64,000 nucleotides of DNA from Prodigiosinella aquatilis (GCA_030388725.1 CP128857.1:930001-994000), one strand, 5' to 3'. Counted from the stretch's first letter, positions 1 through 9,476 are shown. The notes: generated from the letters alone by a model not told the origin. Made by a program: numbers and translations.

Positions 1-654
1 AATGACATACGAGAAGACTTACTGAATGCATCAGTACAGAAACTACGCGAGAAAGATTATCAGGCACATAGCATAGTTTTTGATGTCACAAATGAAGACG
101 AGGTAGAAAGTGCGTTTGCCACGCTGGAGCAGCAAGGCCTGTACGTGGATATCCTGATCAATAACGCAGGTATTCAATATCGAAAACCCATGGTTGAGTT
201 GGAACTGGAGCAGTGGAAACGCGTTATTGATACCAATCTGACCAGTGCCTTTATTGTTTCACGTGCTGCCGCAAAACGGATGATTTCCCGGGGGGATGGC
301 GGAAAAATCATCAACATTGGCTCATTAACTAGTCAGGCTGCACGTCCTACTGTCGCACCTTATACTGCGGCAAAAGGTGGGATTAAACTACTCACCTGTT
401 CCATGGCCGCAGAATGGGCGGAATTTAATATTCAGACCAATGCGATCGGCCCAGGCTACATCCTCACGGATATGAATACCGCTCTGATAGAGAATAAAGA
501 GTTTGATGCTTGGGTAAAAGCCAGTAATCCCTCCAAACGTTGGGGACACCCGAAAGAACTGATTGGTACCGCTGTATTCCTCTCCTCTACCGCTTCTGAC
601 TACATCAATGGTCAGATTATATACGTCGATGGCGGTTGGCTGGCCGTGTTGTAA
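1..654 (+). CDS. idnO: gluconate 5-dehydrogenase-like SDR (5' partial)
   Basis: Short-chain dehydrogenase that in the idonate pathway interconverts 5-keto-D-gluconate and D-gluconate with NADP(H) in the cytoplasm. The reading frame is open from base 1, so the start and the N-terminal dinucleotide-binding glycine motif lie outside the window; 217 residues are present against about 254 in E. coli IdnO. Visible SDR marks are the INNAG motif, the catalytic Ser in the IGSLTS stretch and the YTAAK catalytic Tyr/Lys, followed by APGY-like (GPGY) and the C-terminal VDGG. An idonate dehydrogenase gene two positions downstream supports the IdnO assignment over a generic SDR. Confidence 0.85.
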   Translation, partial: NDIREDLLNASVQKLREKDYQAHSIVFDVTNEDEVESAFATLEQQGLYVDILINNAGIQYRKPMVELELEQWKRVIDTNLTSAFIVSRAAAKRMISRGDGGKIINIGSLTSQAARPTVAPYTAAKGGIKLLTCSMAAEWAEFNIQTNAIGPGYILTDMNTALIENKEFDAWVKASNPSKRWGHPKELIGTAVFLSSTASDYINGQIIYVDGGWLAVL

Positions 655-769
655 CCAAGCCACATCTTACCTGATCAAGGCTCTACCCACGGCATTTTTC
701 TGCCGTGGATTAAACCTGCTTATTTATCTGTTAATAAAAGAAAAACTAACAATTGACCAGGACAAAAAA

Positions 770-2134
770 ATGAAAGCAACAAAATCAAGATTTTTTATTC
801 TGTCACTGTTATTTACTGTGACGGCAATAAATTACATGGATAGAGCCAACCTTTCCGTCGCCGGGAGCAATCTTCAGTCCGAATTTGATCTAAGCGCCAC
901 TCAGCTTGGCCTGTTATTCTCGATGTTTACCTGGTTTTATGCCGCCAGCCAGATCCCGATTGGCTATGTGCTCGATCGTATTGGTTCGCGTATGTTATAT
1001 GGCTCCGCCATCATACTGTGGAGCATATTTACCTTTATGATGGGGTTTTCTTCTCATCACCTGTTTGTCACCGCGACAGCCTCATTCATGATGTTGTTAA
1101 CCTGCCGGGCATTGATCGGCGTGGCTGAAGCACCTTCTTTTCCTTCCAACACCAAGATCATCGCTACCTGGTTTCCGGATCATGAGCGTGCCCGTGCTAC
1201 GGCCATTTACTCCAGCGCACAATATATTGGTCTGGCGCTGTTAACGCCGGTGCTGTCATTCATCGTGGCGATTTATGGCTGGGAAATGTCTTTTTATCTC
1301 TCTGGCGGTATGGGGATACTGTTCGGCGTTTATTGGCTGATGAAATACCGTGATCCTCAGCATAGTGATAAAACCAATCAGCTTGAACTGGACTATATTC
1401 GTGAAGGGGGGGGCTATGGCTCGGAAAATCAGACCCATGTCAGTGATAAAGTTCGTTGGAGTGATATCACTTTTTTCCTGAAGAAACGTACCATATGGGG
1501 ACTGTTTATTGCCCAGTTCGCTTGTTCTTCCACCCTGTATTTCTTCTTGACCTGGTTTATCGTTTATCTGGAGAAAGGACTTAACCTGTCGATTGCCAAG
1601 GCTGGTCTGGGGGCATCCTTCCCGTACATGATGGCGATGGCTGGTGTCCTGTGCGGCGGTACCTTGAGTGACATGTTGTTGAAGAAAGGAAAGTCACGTA
1701 CTTTTTCCCGCAAACTGCCAGTAATGTCCGGTTTGTTCCTGACAATGATTATCTGTCTGGTCAATTTCTTTGAAAACCAACCTGTGATTGCTATTGCGAT
1801 CCTGTCTATCGCCTTCTTTGCAAATGCCTTTTCCAATCTTGGCTGGGTAGTATGGAGTGATATTATCCCGCGTAATTTTATTGGCACCATGGGGGGGTGC
1901 CTGAATATTTGCGGCAATCTTTCCGGTGTCATCAGTCCTATCGTTATTGGCGTAATTCTGCAGCGTACCAATAACTTTCATTATGCTATGTGGTACATCG
2001 CCGCTGTTGCCCTTATCGGGTTGCTGGCCTATGCCTTTTTGGTCGGAAAGATCGAAGTCATCGTCCCTCCTGAATCCGGAAAATCTTCAATACCGCAATC
2101 TACTGCGAAATCCCTTAATGTTGAGGCTAAATAA
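770..2134 (+). CDS. MFS sugar-acid transporter (anion:cation symporter type)
   Basis: Inner-membrane major facilitator of 454 residues, probably a proton symporter for a hexonate such as L-idonate or ketogluconate. The start ATG at 770 follows GACCAGGA; the frame is open further upstream but that part overlaps the preceding gene's end and is not membrane-like. The N-terminus has a first helix followed by the YMDRANLSVA signature typical of the galactonate/glucarate/tartrate transporter branch, and about 12 hydrophobic segments follow. The stop overlaps the next start as TAATG, so it is translationally coupled to the idonate dehydrogenase gene. The substrate is inferred from the flanking enzymes only. 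Confidence 0.85.
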   Translation: MKATKSRFFILSLLFTVTAINYMDRANLSVAGSNLQSEFDLSATQLGLLFSMFTWFYAASQIPIGYVLDRIGSRMLYGSAIILWSIFTFMMGFSSHHLFVTATASFMMLLTCRALIGVAEAPSFPSNTKIIATWFPDHERARATAIYSSAQYIGLALLTPVLSFIVAIYGWEMSFYLSGGMGILFGVYWLMKYRDPQHSDKTNQLELDYIREGGGYGSENQTHVSDKVRWSDITFFLKKRTIWGLFIAQFACSSTLYFFLTWFIVYLEKGLNLSIAKAGLGASFPYMMAMAGVLCGGTLSDMLLKKGKSRTFSRKLPVMSGLFLTMIICLVNFFENQPVIAIAILSIAFFANAFSNLGWVVWSDIIPRNFIGTMGGCLNICGNLSGVISPIVIGVILQRTNNFHYAMWYIAAVALIGLLAYAFLVGKIEVIVPPESGKSSIPQSTAKSLNVEAK

Positions 2135-3177
2135 TGAACCAAACAATGAGTTGTAAAGCCTGTTTCGCCTATGGTGAAAAAGATGTGCGTGTGGAACAGC
2201 GTGAACTGGAATACGGAGAGGATGATGTGCTGATAAAAGTGGACTGCGGGGGTATCTGCGGTTCTGACATTCACTACTACCAGCATGGACGAGCAGGTAT
2301 GTCGATTCTGAAACAACCGATGGTCGTTGGCCACGAGTTTGTCGGTATCGTCAGCAAATCACCTATCGGTTCCAAATTATATGCCGGTCAGCATGTAGCC
2401 ATTAATCCATCACAGCCTTGTAACCACTGTGAATTCTGTCTGGAAGGGAAACAGAATCTTTGTACTACCATGCGTTTTATGGGGAGCGCCCAGTTTACCC
2501 CACATGTTAACGGCGGATTCTCGGAATATGTGGTAGTGAATGAAAAACAATGTATTCCTTATGATGGGCAGACGCTTCCTAAAGTTATGGCTTTCGCCGA
2601 GCCTTTGGCTGTAGCCATTCACGCGGTGAATGTAGCTGGTTCATTGGTTGGCAAAAAAGTGTTGGTTATTGGTGCGGGGCCTATTGGTTGTTTGATTCTT
2701 GCGGCTGCACGCAGTGCCGGAGCCACTGAATTAGTGGCCTCCGACATCAGCAGCCGTTGTCTGGAATTAGCCCGTGAAATGGGGGCAACCGCTACATTTA
2801 ACCCGATGGAGAAAGAACATGCTTCGCTCTATTTCGAAAATAACGGTTATTTTGATGTCGTATTTGAGGTTTCCGGCAGCGTGGCGGGCATCCAGTCTAC
2901 TGTGTCGTTGACGCGACCGGCTGGCACTGTTGTGCAGGTCGGAATGGGCGCTGGAAATGTGGAATATCCGGTAATGTCGATGCTGGTGAAGGAAATTCGT
3001 TGGGTCGGATCATTCCGTTTTGTCGGTGAATTTGAAACCGCAGTACAGTGGTTACAAGATCACCGTATTGATCCGCTACCGTTACTGAGTGGTGAATATA
3101 AACCAGAAGATATTGAAATGGCGCTGATTACCGCTGCTGATAAAACAGTATCATCAAAAATACAGATTAAATTCTGA
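2134..3177 (+). CDS. idnD: L-idonate 5-dehydrogenase-like zinc alcohol dehydrogenase
   Basis: Medium-chain zinc dehydrogenase of 347 residues, expected to oxidise L-idonate to 5-keto-D-gluconate. Visible marks are the catalytic zinc Cys in GGICGSDIHYY, the GHEFVG motif, a structural-zinc cluster of four Cys in the CNHCEFCLEGKQNLC region, and the Rossmann motif GAGPIG. The HYYQHGRAG stretch closely resembles E. coli IdnD. It overlaps the upstream transporter gene by one base and closes the operon idnO-transporter-idnD. Sorbitol or threonine dehydrogenase activity cannot be excluded by sequence alone, but the neighbouring IdnO homologue favours idonate. Confidence 0.85.
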   Translation: MNQTMSCKACFAYGEKDVRVEQRELEYGEDDVLIKVDCGGICGSDIHYYQHGRAGMSILKQPMVVGHEFVGIVSKSPIGSKLYAGQHVAINPSQPCNHCEFCLEGKQNLCTTMRFMGSAQFTPHVNGGFSEYVVVNEKQCIPYDGQTLPKVMAFAEPLAVAIHAVNVAGSLVGKKVLVIGAGPIGCLILAAARSAGATELVASDISSRCLELAREMGATATFNPMEKEHASLYFENNGYFDVVFEVSGSVAGIQSTVSLTRPAGTVVQVGMGAGNVEYPVMSMLVKEIRWVGSFRFVGEFETAVQWLQDHRIDPLPLLSGEYKPEDIEMALITAADKTVSSKIQIKF

Positions 3178-3251
3178 ATATAATGTTTGAGGCGATCAAT
3201 ATGGGATTACCAGATATATTGACCGCCGTATAATGGCAGCTTATCCATATC

Positions 3252-3380
3252 TATACCCAATAGATTTCAAGTTCCAGGAAGGTGACAACCGAGTCAATCC
3301 CCAACTGCCCACCGCCAGTAAATGGCTGGCAGTGAGTGAGGGCAAACAACGCATCTGCAACTTGAAAGATGGCGGGTATA
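3252..3380. repeat. TATACCC-ended intergenic repeat, copy A
   Basis: About 129 bp with inverted ends: TATACCCAATAGATTTCAAG at the left and CTTGAAAGATGGCGGGTATA at the right. It lies between idnD and macB, which converge, and no protein is encoded. Its ends resemble those of two other elements in this window (33733-33859 and 45388-45514), but the interior differs, so it belongs to a related subfamily of non-coding palindromic repeats. The rest of the 3178-3494 gap shows nothing recognisable. Confidence 0.7.
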
Positions 3381-3494
3381 GTTAATAGAGAACGGCAAAT
3401 ATCCTGCCTCTTTTACTCAACCAGGAATTAGGGTAGCACTCTTGTGTGTGCTTTTTTCTCGATTCAGATAAGAATACGCCTATTTTTCATTAGA

Positions 3495-5450
3495 TTACTC
3501 TCTTTCCAGTGCATGGATAGGTTGCATGTTTGCGGCCCGTTTAGCAGGGAAAAATCCAAATATCACGCCAATTAGGCTGGAGCATAAGAACGCTACAGTA
3601 ATGGATGTGGTGGAATAAACCATGGAGAAGCTGCTGGTAAACTGCCTGAAGATAACGCCGGCAAGCAAAGACAGTATCACGCCCAGAAACCCACCAAGCA
3701 GACACACCAGAACAGCTTCAATCAGAAACTGCTGTAGAATATCGCTGGTGCGGGCACCGACCGCCATTCTAACGCCTATTTCTCGCGTTCTCTCCGTTAC
3801 TGAAACCAGCATGATATTCATCACACCAATTCCACCGACAATCAGCGAGATCAGAGCGATCAGCGAAACCAGTAGTGTCATGGTCGATGTCGTTTTCTGA
3901 ATGGTTTGGCGAATACTGTCCGTATTCATGATAAAAAAGTCTTTGGTGCCATGCTGGCGGGTCAACACCTGTGTGATACCTTGCTCGGCCATGCTGAGAT
4001 CAACGTTATCTTTTACTCTCACCGTAATGCTTTTGAGATAGGACTGGCCCACCATACGCCACATCATGGTGGTGTAGGGGATCCAGACATTCAGATTGTC
4101 ATCACTGCCGAAACCACTTTGTTTTCGGGTGATAACACCAATCACCCGACAGGGTAAAGAATCCAGCAGAATAACCTGCCCAATTGGGTTTTCCCCTGAA
4201 CTGAACAGTTCTGCCCGGGTGTTTTGATCGATAACGGCGTCCTGGGTCAATTGCTTTACGCTGGATGGCGGAAAGGTAATGCCTTCATCAATGGTATATC
4301 CCCGTACAGTGAAAAACTGTTCACCTACGCCAGTGACATTGGTGGATACCGCGATGTTGCCATAGCGCAATGTAGCACTGGTGGAAAGTGAGGGGGTTAT
4401 GCTATGAACATAAGGCTGTTCAGCCAGTGGTTTGATGTCGTTGGCCCGTAGTGTCTGGATCGCGCTGGAACGCATGTCACCAAAATTTTTGCCGGGGAAA
4501 ATTTCCAGCGTACTGGTTCCCATGGCGTTGATATTTGCCAATACTTGTTGCTGTGATCCTTTGCCTAGCGCGACGACAGAAACGACGGAAGCGATACCGA
4601 TAATGATGCCCAACATGGTCAGGAACGTTCTCATCCGCTGGGCATTCATGGCACGCAAAGCCATTTTAAAAGCGTTGAAAAAGCGGCCACGAAACTGGCT
4701 GAACGGATTCGCAGTGATGATCGTTGCCGCCGGTTTGGGCGTAACCACAGAGACAGTGGGGCTTGTCCTGCTGTCGGCGATAATTTCACCGTCCTTTATT
4801 TCGATAATTCTTTCGGCCAGTTGGGCAATGTTCATATCGTGAGTCACGATAATGATGGTCTGTCCTTGCTGGTGAAGCTCTCTCAATATATTCAGCACTT
4901 CCTGGCCGCTGGTGCTGTCCAGCGCCCCGGTGGGTTCGTCCGCCAGAATGACGTCGCCGCCATTCATCAGCGCTCTGGCAATGCTGGTACGCTGCTGTTG
5001 ACCCCCCGACAGTGCATTTGGATGGTAGTGAAGGCGTTCTTTTAATCCCAGTCGGGACAACAATTCAATCGATCGTTGTTGACGTTCATGGCGTGTTTTT
5101 CCCGCATAAATAGCCGGTACTTCTACGTTATCCTGAACAGTAAGGTCGTTGAGTAAATGATAACGCTGAAAAATAAAGCCAAAATGTTCACGTCGCAGTT
5201 CAGCCAGTTGATCGTTGTTCTGTGAGAGAATTGAGCGTCCTGCAATTTTATAGTCGCCTTCAGAGGGCTTGTCCAGGCAGCCGAGAAGGTTCATGAGTGT
5301 TGACTTCCCGGAACCTGACGCACCAACAATCGCAACCATTTCTCCGCTCTGAATAGTGAGATCGATGTTCTTCAGGACATCGGTGGATTGATCGCCGTTA
5401 ACGAAACGGCGCGTGACATTGGTGAGCTGAAGTAAAGGAATCGCCATCAT
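3495..5450 (-). CDS. macB: MacB-type ABC exporter, ATPase-permease fusion
   Basis: Macrolide/enterotoxin-type exporter subunit of 651 residues that powers the MacA-MacB-TolC tripartite pump at the inner membrane. The N-terminal ATPase has Walker A GASGSGKST (about residue 42), signature LSGGQQQR and Walker B ILADEPTGALD. A first membrane helix near residue 275 is followed by a large periplasmic domain and three C-terminal helices, the MacB layout, and the length matches E. coli MacB (648). It starts one base after the macA stop, so the two are co-transcribed. A second ATG lies one codon downstream (5447). The transported substrate (macrolide, lipopeptide, siderophore or peptide) is not visible. 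Confidence 0.92.
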   Translation of the reverse strand: MMAIPLLQLTNVTRRFVNGDQSTDVLKNIDLTIQSGEMVAIVGASGSGKSTLMNLLGCLDKPSEGDYKIAGRSILSQNNDQLAELRREHFGFIFQRYHLLNDLTVQDNVEVPAIYAGKTRHERQQRSIELLSRLGLKERLHYHPNALSGGQQQRTSIARALMNGGDVILADEPTGALDSTSGQEVLNILRELHQQGQTIIIVTHDMNIAQLAERIIEIKDGEIIADSRTSPTVSVVTPKPAATIITANPFSQFRGRFFNAFKMALRAMNAQRMRTFLTMLGIIIGIASVVSVVALGKGSQQQVLANINAMGTSTLEIFPGKNFGDMRSSAIQTLRANDIKPLAEQPYVHSITPSLSTSATLRYGNIAVSTNVTGVGEQFFTVRGYTIDEGITFPPSSVKQLTQDAVIDQNTRAELFSSGENPIGQVILLDSLPCRVIGVITRKQSGFGSDDNLNVWIPYTTMMWRMVGQSYLKSITVRVKDNVDLSMAEQGITQVLTRQHGTKDFFIMNTDSIRQTIQKTTSTMTLLVSLIALISLIVGGIGVMNIMLVSVTERTREIGVRMAVGARTSDILQQFLIEAVLVCLLGGFLGVILSLLAGVIFRQFTSSFSMVYSTTSITVAFLCSSLIGVIFGFFPAKRAANMQPIHALERE

Positions 5451-6662
5451 TCAGAATCCCATCGGAGGGCCGGGACGCTGCTGTGTGGTGGTTGTCCCAT
5501 TATTGTTTTGCTGACTGACAATCACCTCTTCACCGGCTTTAACACCTGACACCAACTGCACATAGACATTATCGCTAACCCCGGCCTTTACTTCTCTCGT
5601 TGATATTTCCCCTGAGGGGCCAACGACCTGAACCACATCCTTACCGTCCATCGTGCTTAATGCGGTAACCGGTACAACCAGCGCGTTTTTTACCGATGAC
5701 AACAGAATATAGACCTGTGCCGTCATGGAAATCCGGAGGACTTCTCCTGGATTATCAATATCAAACAGACCGTAGTAGTAAATGGCACTACTGGAGGATG
5801 AGGTACTGCTTGAACTGGTCGTGCTGGTACTTGATGTGCTATCCGTGCTGGTGGATTCAGGGGCGGGTTCTATTGCACGTAATACGGCCTGATAGCGTTT
5901 CTTGGGGTTACCTAAAATAGTGAACCAGACCGGCATTCCGGGTTTGACTTTAATGACGTCAGCTTCTGATATTTTTGCTTCTACCGTCATGGTCTTCAGG
6001 TTGGCAACTTTGGCAATAGTGGGCGTGCTTTGTGCTGCATTGACTGTTTGGCCCTCTTCAACCGGAATCGATACGATAGAGCCGTCAATGGGAGAGCGGA
6101 TTTTTGTGTATCCCAGGTTAACCTGGGCCGTGTTAACCGCAATTTTGGCCTGAATGATTTGTGCATCAAGTGCAGCTATTTCCGCCTGAGTGGCTTCCAA
6201 AGTAGTCTGTGTGCTATCGTAATCGGCCTGCACTCCCAGGCCTTTTTTCATTAGCATTTTCTGGCGTTGCCAACTGAGCAGATCGTTTCTCATTGTGGCT
6301 TGCTTAGCCAACCGTTGGGCCTGAATATTTTTTAACCCGGCTTCGCTGTCTTTAAGCGAGTTTTGTTGGGTAAGATCATCAATTTCTGCTAATAACTGGC
6401 CTTTTTTGACTTTATCACCCAATGCAATGCGCAATGTTTTTATCTGCCCTGAAACTTGCGCGCCTACGCTTACCTGTTTTTGTGCCTGAATGGTGCCATC
6501 GGCTAATACAGTTTGCTCTAAATCGCGGACCACAACCGGGGTGGTAATGTAGTGTACCGGAGTACCTTGATGGGCGAGGAACAGGGAGAAAAGCAGCGCA
6601 ACGATTATTACTGACAACAATATCAGTAGCGAGCGGGCTGAAAGTAAACGCGATTTTATCAA
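5451..6662 (-). CDS. macA: MacA-type periplasmic adaptor (membrane fusion protein)
   Basis: Membrane-fusion protein of 403 residues linking MacB to an outer-membrane TolC channel. An N-terminal uncleaved membrane anchor (about residues 8-30) is followed by a lipoyl half-motif, an alpha-hairpin (about 90-190), a second lipoyl half (YTKIRSPIDGSIV) and beta-barrel domains. Between the barrel segments is an unusually long Ser/Thr tract, about 22 almost uninterrupted residues, before AIYYYGLFDID; E. coli MacA has a shorter insertion there. The C-terminus is Gln/Asn/Thr-rich. It is the first gene of the macAB operon and is divergent from the two-component genes at 6850. Confidence 0.92.
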   Translation of the reverse strand: MIKSRLLSARSLLILLSVIIVALLFSLFLAHQGTPVHYITTPVVVRDLEQTVLADGTIQAQKQVSVGAQVSGQIKTLRIALGDKVKKGQLLAEIDDLTQQNSLKDSEAGLKNIQAQRLAKQATMRNDLLSWQRQKMLMKKGLGVQADYDSTQTTLEATQAEIAALDAQIIQAKIAVNTAQVNLGYTKIRSPIDGSIVSIPVEEGQTVNAAQSTPTIAKVANLKTMTVEAKISEADVIKVKPGMPVWFTILGNPKKRYQAVLRAIEPAPESTSTDSTSSTSTTSSSSTSSSSSAIYYYGLFDIDNPGEVLRISMTAQVYILLSSVKNALVVPVTALSTMDGKDVVQVVGPSGEISTREVKAGVSDNVYVQLVSGVKAGEEVIVSQQNNNGTTTTQQRPGPPMGF

Positions 6663-6763
6663 GACAGGGGCTTCCTCACTGTTACTGCTAAACGAAAGGT
6701 ATCGAGAGGTGATAATTTACGCTTCACTCCAGTAGTGAGGCGTAGTATTTCCTTAAGGGAAAG

Positions 6764-6779
6764 GTAAGAATTCCGTAAA
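6764..6779 (+). promoter_or_regulatory. CpxR-like tandem box between macA and the regulator genes
   Basis: The sequence GTAAGAATTCCGTAAA fits the published CpxR-type arrangement of two GTAAA repeats separated by a few bases, here with one mismatch in the first repeat and a 6-base spacer. It sits in the 187-bp divergent region that must carry the promoters of macAB (minus) and the response-regulator operon (plus), about 70 bases before the regulator start. Function as the binding site of the adjacent regulator is inferred. Confidence 0.45.
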
Positions 6780-6849
6780 TCCGACTGCGAAGATTGATAC
6801 TAGGCCTGACAATAGATTCTGTAATGTAAAAGTATAATGGGGATAATGT

Positions 6850-7530
6850 ATGAAAATTTTACTTGTGGATGATGATGCAGAACTGGGAAACATGCTTTGC
6901 GAGTATCTGAGAGCGGAAGGATTCTCAGCTTCTCAGGTATTGACAGGAAAAGAAGGCATTGAAGGTGCAATGTCCGATCAGTATGCCGCAATGATTCTGG
7001 ACATTATGCTGCCGGATATGAGTGGTATTGATGTTCTGCGTCATGTCAGGCGCAACCGTCAACTGCCAATCATTATGCTAACAGCCAAAGGTGACAATAT
7101 TGATCGGGTCATTGGGCTGGAAATGGGGGCGGATGACTATGTACCGAAACCCTGTTATCCCCGAGAATTGGTTGCTCGGCTGCGGGCGGTATTCCGGCGT
7201 TATGAAGAAAAACCGGATAAAACCGATGACACCGGTATCGTTAGTTATGGCGATCTGGTGTTTAATCCAGCGACGCGTAGCAGTGAGTGGCGTGGTCAGT
7301 CGTTTGATCTTACGGCTTCTGAGTTTAATCTCCTGGAGCTGTTGGTGCGATCTCCTGAACGAGTAGTGACAAAAGACGAGCTGTCAGAAAAATGTCTGGG
7401 TCGCCAGCGTGAGGCCTATGATCGTAGTGTTGACGTGCATATCAGTAATATTCGCCAAAAGCTCATTGCCCTGGATGGATGTTCTTTGCTGATTGAAACA
7501 GTACGTAGTGTAGGTTATCGGATACGTTAA
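6850..7530 (+). CDS. OmpR/CpxR-family response regulator
   Basis: Cytoplasmic DNA-binding response regulator of 226 residues. The receiver domain has the acidic pair DDD at 7-9, the phospho-acceptor Asp51 in ILDIMLPDMSG, the conserved Thr in MLTAKG and Lys in the PKPC motif. The C-terminal winged helix ends in TVRSVGYRIR. The ELVARLRAVFRR linker and ADDYVPKP resemble CpxR. The stop overlaps the kinase start (TAATG). Divergence from macAB suggests it controls that pump, as in other regulator-efflux pairs; that link is inference. Confidence 0.85.
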   Translation: MKILLVDDDAELGNMLCEYLRAEGFSASQVLTGKEGIEGAMSDQYAAMILDIMLPDMSGIDVLRHVRRNRQLPIIMLTAKGDNIDRVIGLEMGADDYVPKPCYPRELVARLRAVFRRYEEKPDKTDDTGIVSYGDLVFNPATRSSEWRGQSFDLTASEFNLLELLVRSPERVVTKDELSEKCLGRQREAYDRSVDVHISNIRQKLIALDGCSLLIETVRSVGYRIR

Positions 7531-8882
7531 TGATGTATGGGCGATTGTTCTGGAAAATACTGTTGGGGCTGTGGTTCACGTTTATTTTTATATCTCAACT
7601 CATGTGGGTGGGGTTCTCTTTTTATGGTGACCGGCGTGATCCACCGGAAGTTCAGGTGGAAAAACATGTTGGCACTTTACAGATAGCGCTAGCGACGCAG
7701 GCCCTGCAACAGGGAGGATTGCCTAGGTTAAAAGCGGTAGTAGCCACATGGCCGGAAAGTGAGCGTCGGTACTTAAAAGTCTTCACGAAAGATTTTCCCA
7801 CACCAATAGATTTCATCATTGATAAGCACAGTGAGCCCGATAGTTTTTGGGATCGTTTCAGATCTTCACACAGGAACACCCTGACACAGGTTACCGGGCC
7901 AAACGGTGAGCATTACCAGCTCTATTTTGATACGAAGATCTGGCGTAAAGAGTTCTTGCCTGGGCTACCAGAGGTACAACAGTTTCTGCATCTGCCTGCA
8001 CCGATGGTATGGATTGGCGTATTGGGCGGGTTGATTTTTAGCTGGATGTTGGCCTGGAACCTGACGCGTCCACTCAGTCAATTGCGCGCTGGGTTTGGGC
8101 GAGTAGCTCAGGGAGATTTATCAGTGCGATTGCTGCCCGTCATGCGGCGGCGTCATGATGAAATCAGTGATGTGGCCCGTGATTTTGACTCAATGTCCGA
8201 GCGGCTGGAAGTGCTGGTCAGTGCCAGAGAGCAACTGTTGCATGATGTTTCACATGAGCTGCGTTCACCACTGGCTCGTTTGCAACTGGCGATAGGATTA
8301 GTACGACAGAACGAAGGTAACCTGGAAAATTCATTACATCGTATTGAGCGTGAAGCTGAACGTATGGACAAAATGATCGGTGAGTTGTTGACATTGTCAC
8401 GTACTGAAAACACGGCCGCTAATGAAGAATACTTTGACTTACTTGGGTTGGTGACGGCGGTGGTGAATGACGCCCGTTATGAGGCACAGGTTCCAGGGAT
8501 TGAGATTACATTGAGCACCAGTGGATTTGATGATTATACGGTTACTGGTGTTTCAGAACTGATTCGTCGCGCAATTGACAATATTCTCAGGAATGCGCTG
8601 CGTTTTTCTTCGCCTGGGCAACTGGTGTCAGTTACTTTGGGACGAGATGAGCAGGAATGGATTATCGGTGTGGCTGATCAAGGGCCTGGTGTAGAGAAAA
8701 GTAAGCTTTCCAGTATTTTTGACCCGTTTATACGCATAGATTCGCCACTATCAGGTAAAGGATATGGCTTAGGTCTGGCGATTGCCCGCAAGGCAATACA
8801 GGCTCATGGTGGTAAGATTGAAGCAGAAAACCGGGGACAAGGCGGGTTACTGGTACGAGTCTGTATCCCACGCTGGAAATGA
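7530..8882 (+). CDS. CpxA-like sensor histidine kinase
   Basis: Membrane sensor kinase of 450 residues paired with the regulator just upstream. It has a first membrane helix (about 10-30), a periplasmic sensor loop of about 120 residues, a second helix (about 153-173), a HAMP segment starting LTRPLSQLRAGFGRVAQGD, the H-box DVSHELRSPLARLQ with phospho-acceptor His241, and an ATP-binding domain with N box (NILRNALRFS), G1 (DQGPGVEKS) and G2 (GYGLGLAIA). Its length and domain order match CpxA (457). It overlaps the regulator gene by one base. The stimulus is unknown. Confidence 0.87.
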   Translation: MMYGRLFWKILLGLWFTFIFISQLMWVGFSFYGDRRDPPEVQVEKHVGTLQIALATQALQQGGLPRLKAVVATWPESERRYLKVFTKDFPTPIDFIIDKHSEPDSFWDRFRSSHRNTLTQVTGPNGEHYQLYFDTKIWRKEFLPGLPEVQQFLHLPAPMVWIGVLGGLIFSWMLAWNLTRPLSQLRAGFGRVAQGDLSVRLLPVMRRRHDEISDVARDFDSMSERLEVLVSAREQLLHDVSHELRSPLARLQLAIGLVRQNEGNLENSLHRIEREAERMDKMIGELLTLSRTENTAANEEYFDLLGLVTAVVNDARYEAQVPGIEITLSTSGFDDYTVTGVSELIRRAIDNILRNALRFSSPGQLVSVTLGRDEQEWIIGVADQGPGVEKSKLSSIFDPFIRIDSPLSGKGYGLGLAIARKAIQAHGGKIEAENRGQGGLLVRVCIPRWK

Positions 8883-8886
8883 AAAC

Positions 8887-8906
8887 GGCGCCTTCATCCA
8901 GGCGCC
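8887..8906 (-). terminator. crr: crr-side terminator hairpin
   Basis: GGCGCC arms flank an 8-base loop. On the minus strand the hairpin is followed by GTTTTC, so it is placed to end the pts operon; it also lies directly after the kinase stop on the plus strand and may serve both. Confidence 0.6.
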
Positions 8907-8925
8907 ATTTATATAATAATCGGTA

Positions 8926-9435
8926 TTATTTTTTGATGCGGATTATCGGCGTTTCTCCGACAACTACTGTCCCGGTCAGTTTGGTCAATTCTTTGATCTC
9001 ATCCATATTGGAGATGACTACCGGTGTTAAGGTAGATTTAGCTTTCTCTTCCAGCAGAGCCAGATCGAATTCGATCACCAAATCGCCTTTCTTCACCCGC
9101 TGGCCTTCTTCCGCGATGCGTTTGAAACCTTCACCTTTCAGTTCGACGGTATCAATACCAAAGTGAACAAAGAGTTCGATGCCACTGTCTGATTCGATAG
9201 AAAAAGCATGGTTAGTTTCGAATATTTTACCGATGGTGCCGTCAACCGGGGCCACCATTTTGTTGCCTGTCGGTTTAATCGCTATACCATCACCTACGAT
9301 TTTTTCGGCAAAAACAACATCAGGAACATCTTCAATATTTACGATTTCTCCGGACAGCGGGGCAATGATCACAATGCTGCCAGTGTCTTTTTTATCATCA
9401 GAAACCAGAGATTTCAGTTTATCGAACAAACCCAT
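8926..9435 (-). CDS. crr: PTS glucose-specific EIIA component
   Basis: Cytoplasmic phosphocarrier of 169 residues, the same length as E. coli EIIA-Glc. It accepts phosphate from HPr and passes it to EIIBC-Glc; in enterics its phosphorylation state controls adenylate cyclase and inducer exclusion. The amphipathic N-terminus MGLFDKLKSLVSDD is conserved. The active-site His91 lies in ELFVHFGIDTVELKGEGF and the accessory His76 in NHAFSIES. It is the last gene of ptsH-ptsI-crr, 41 bases after ptsI. Confidence 0.98.
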   Translation of the reverse strand: MGLFDKLKSLVSDDKKDTGSIVIIAPLSGEIVNIEDVPDVVFAEKIVGDGIAIKPTGNKMVAPVDGTIGKIFETNHAFSIESDSGIELFVHFGIDTVELKGEGFKRIAEEGQRVKKGDLVIEFDLALLEEKAKSTLTPVVISNMDEIKELTKLTGTVVVGETPIIRIKK

Positions 9436-9476
9436 GATTCTCTCCTAAGCATTAATATTGGGTCAGCGTAGTGGTA

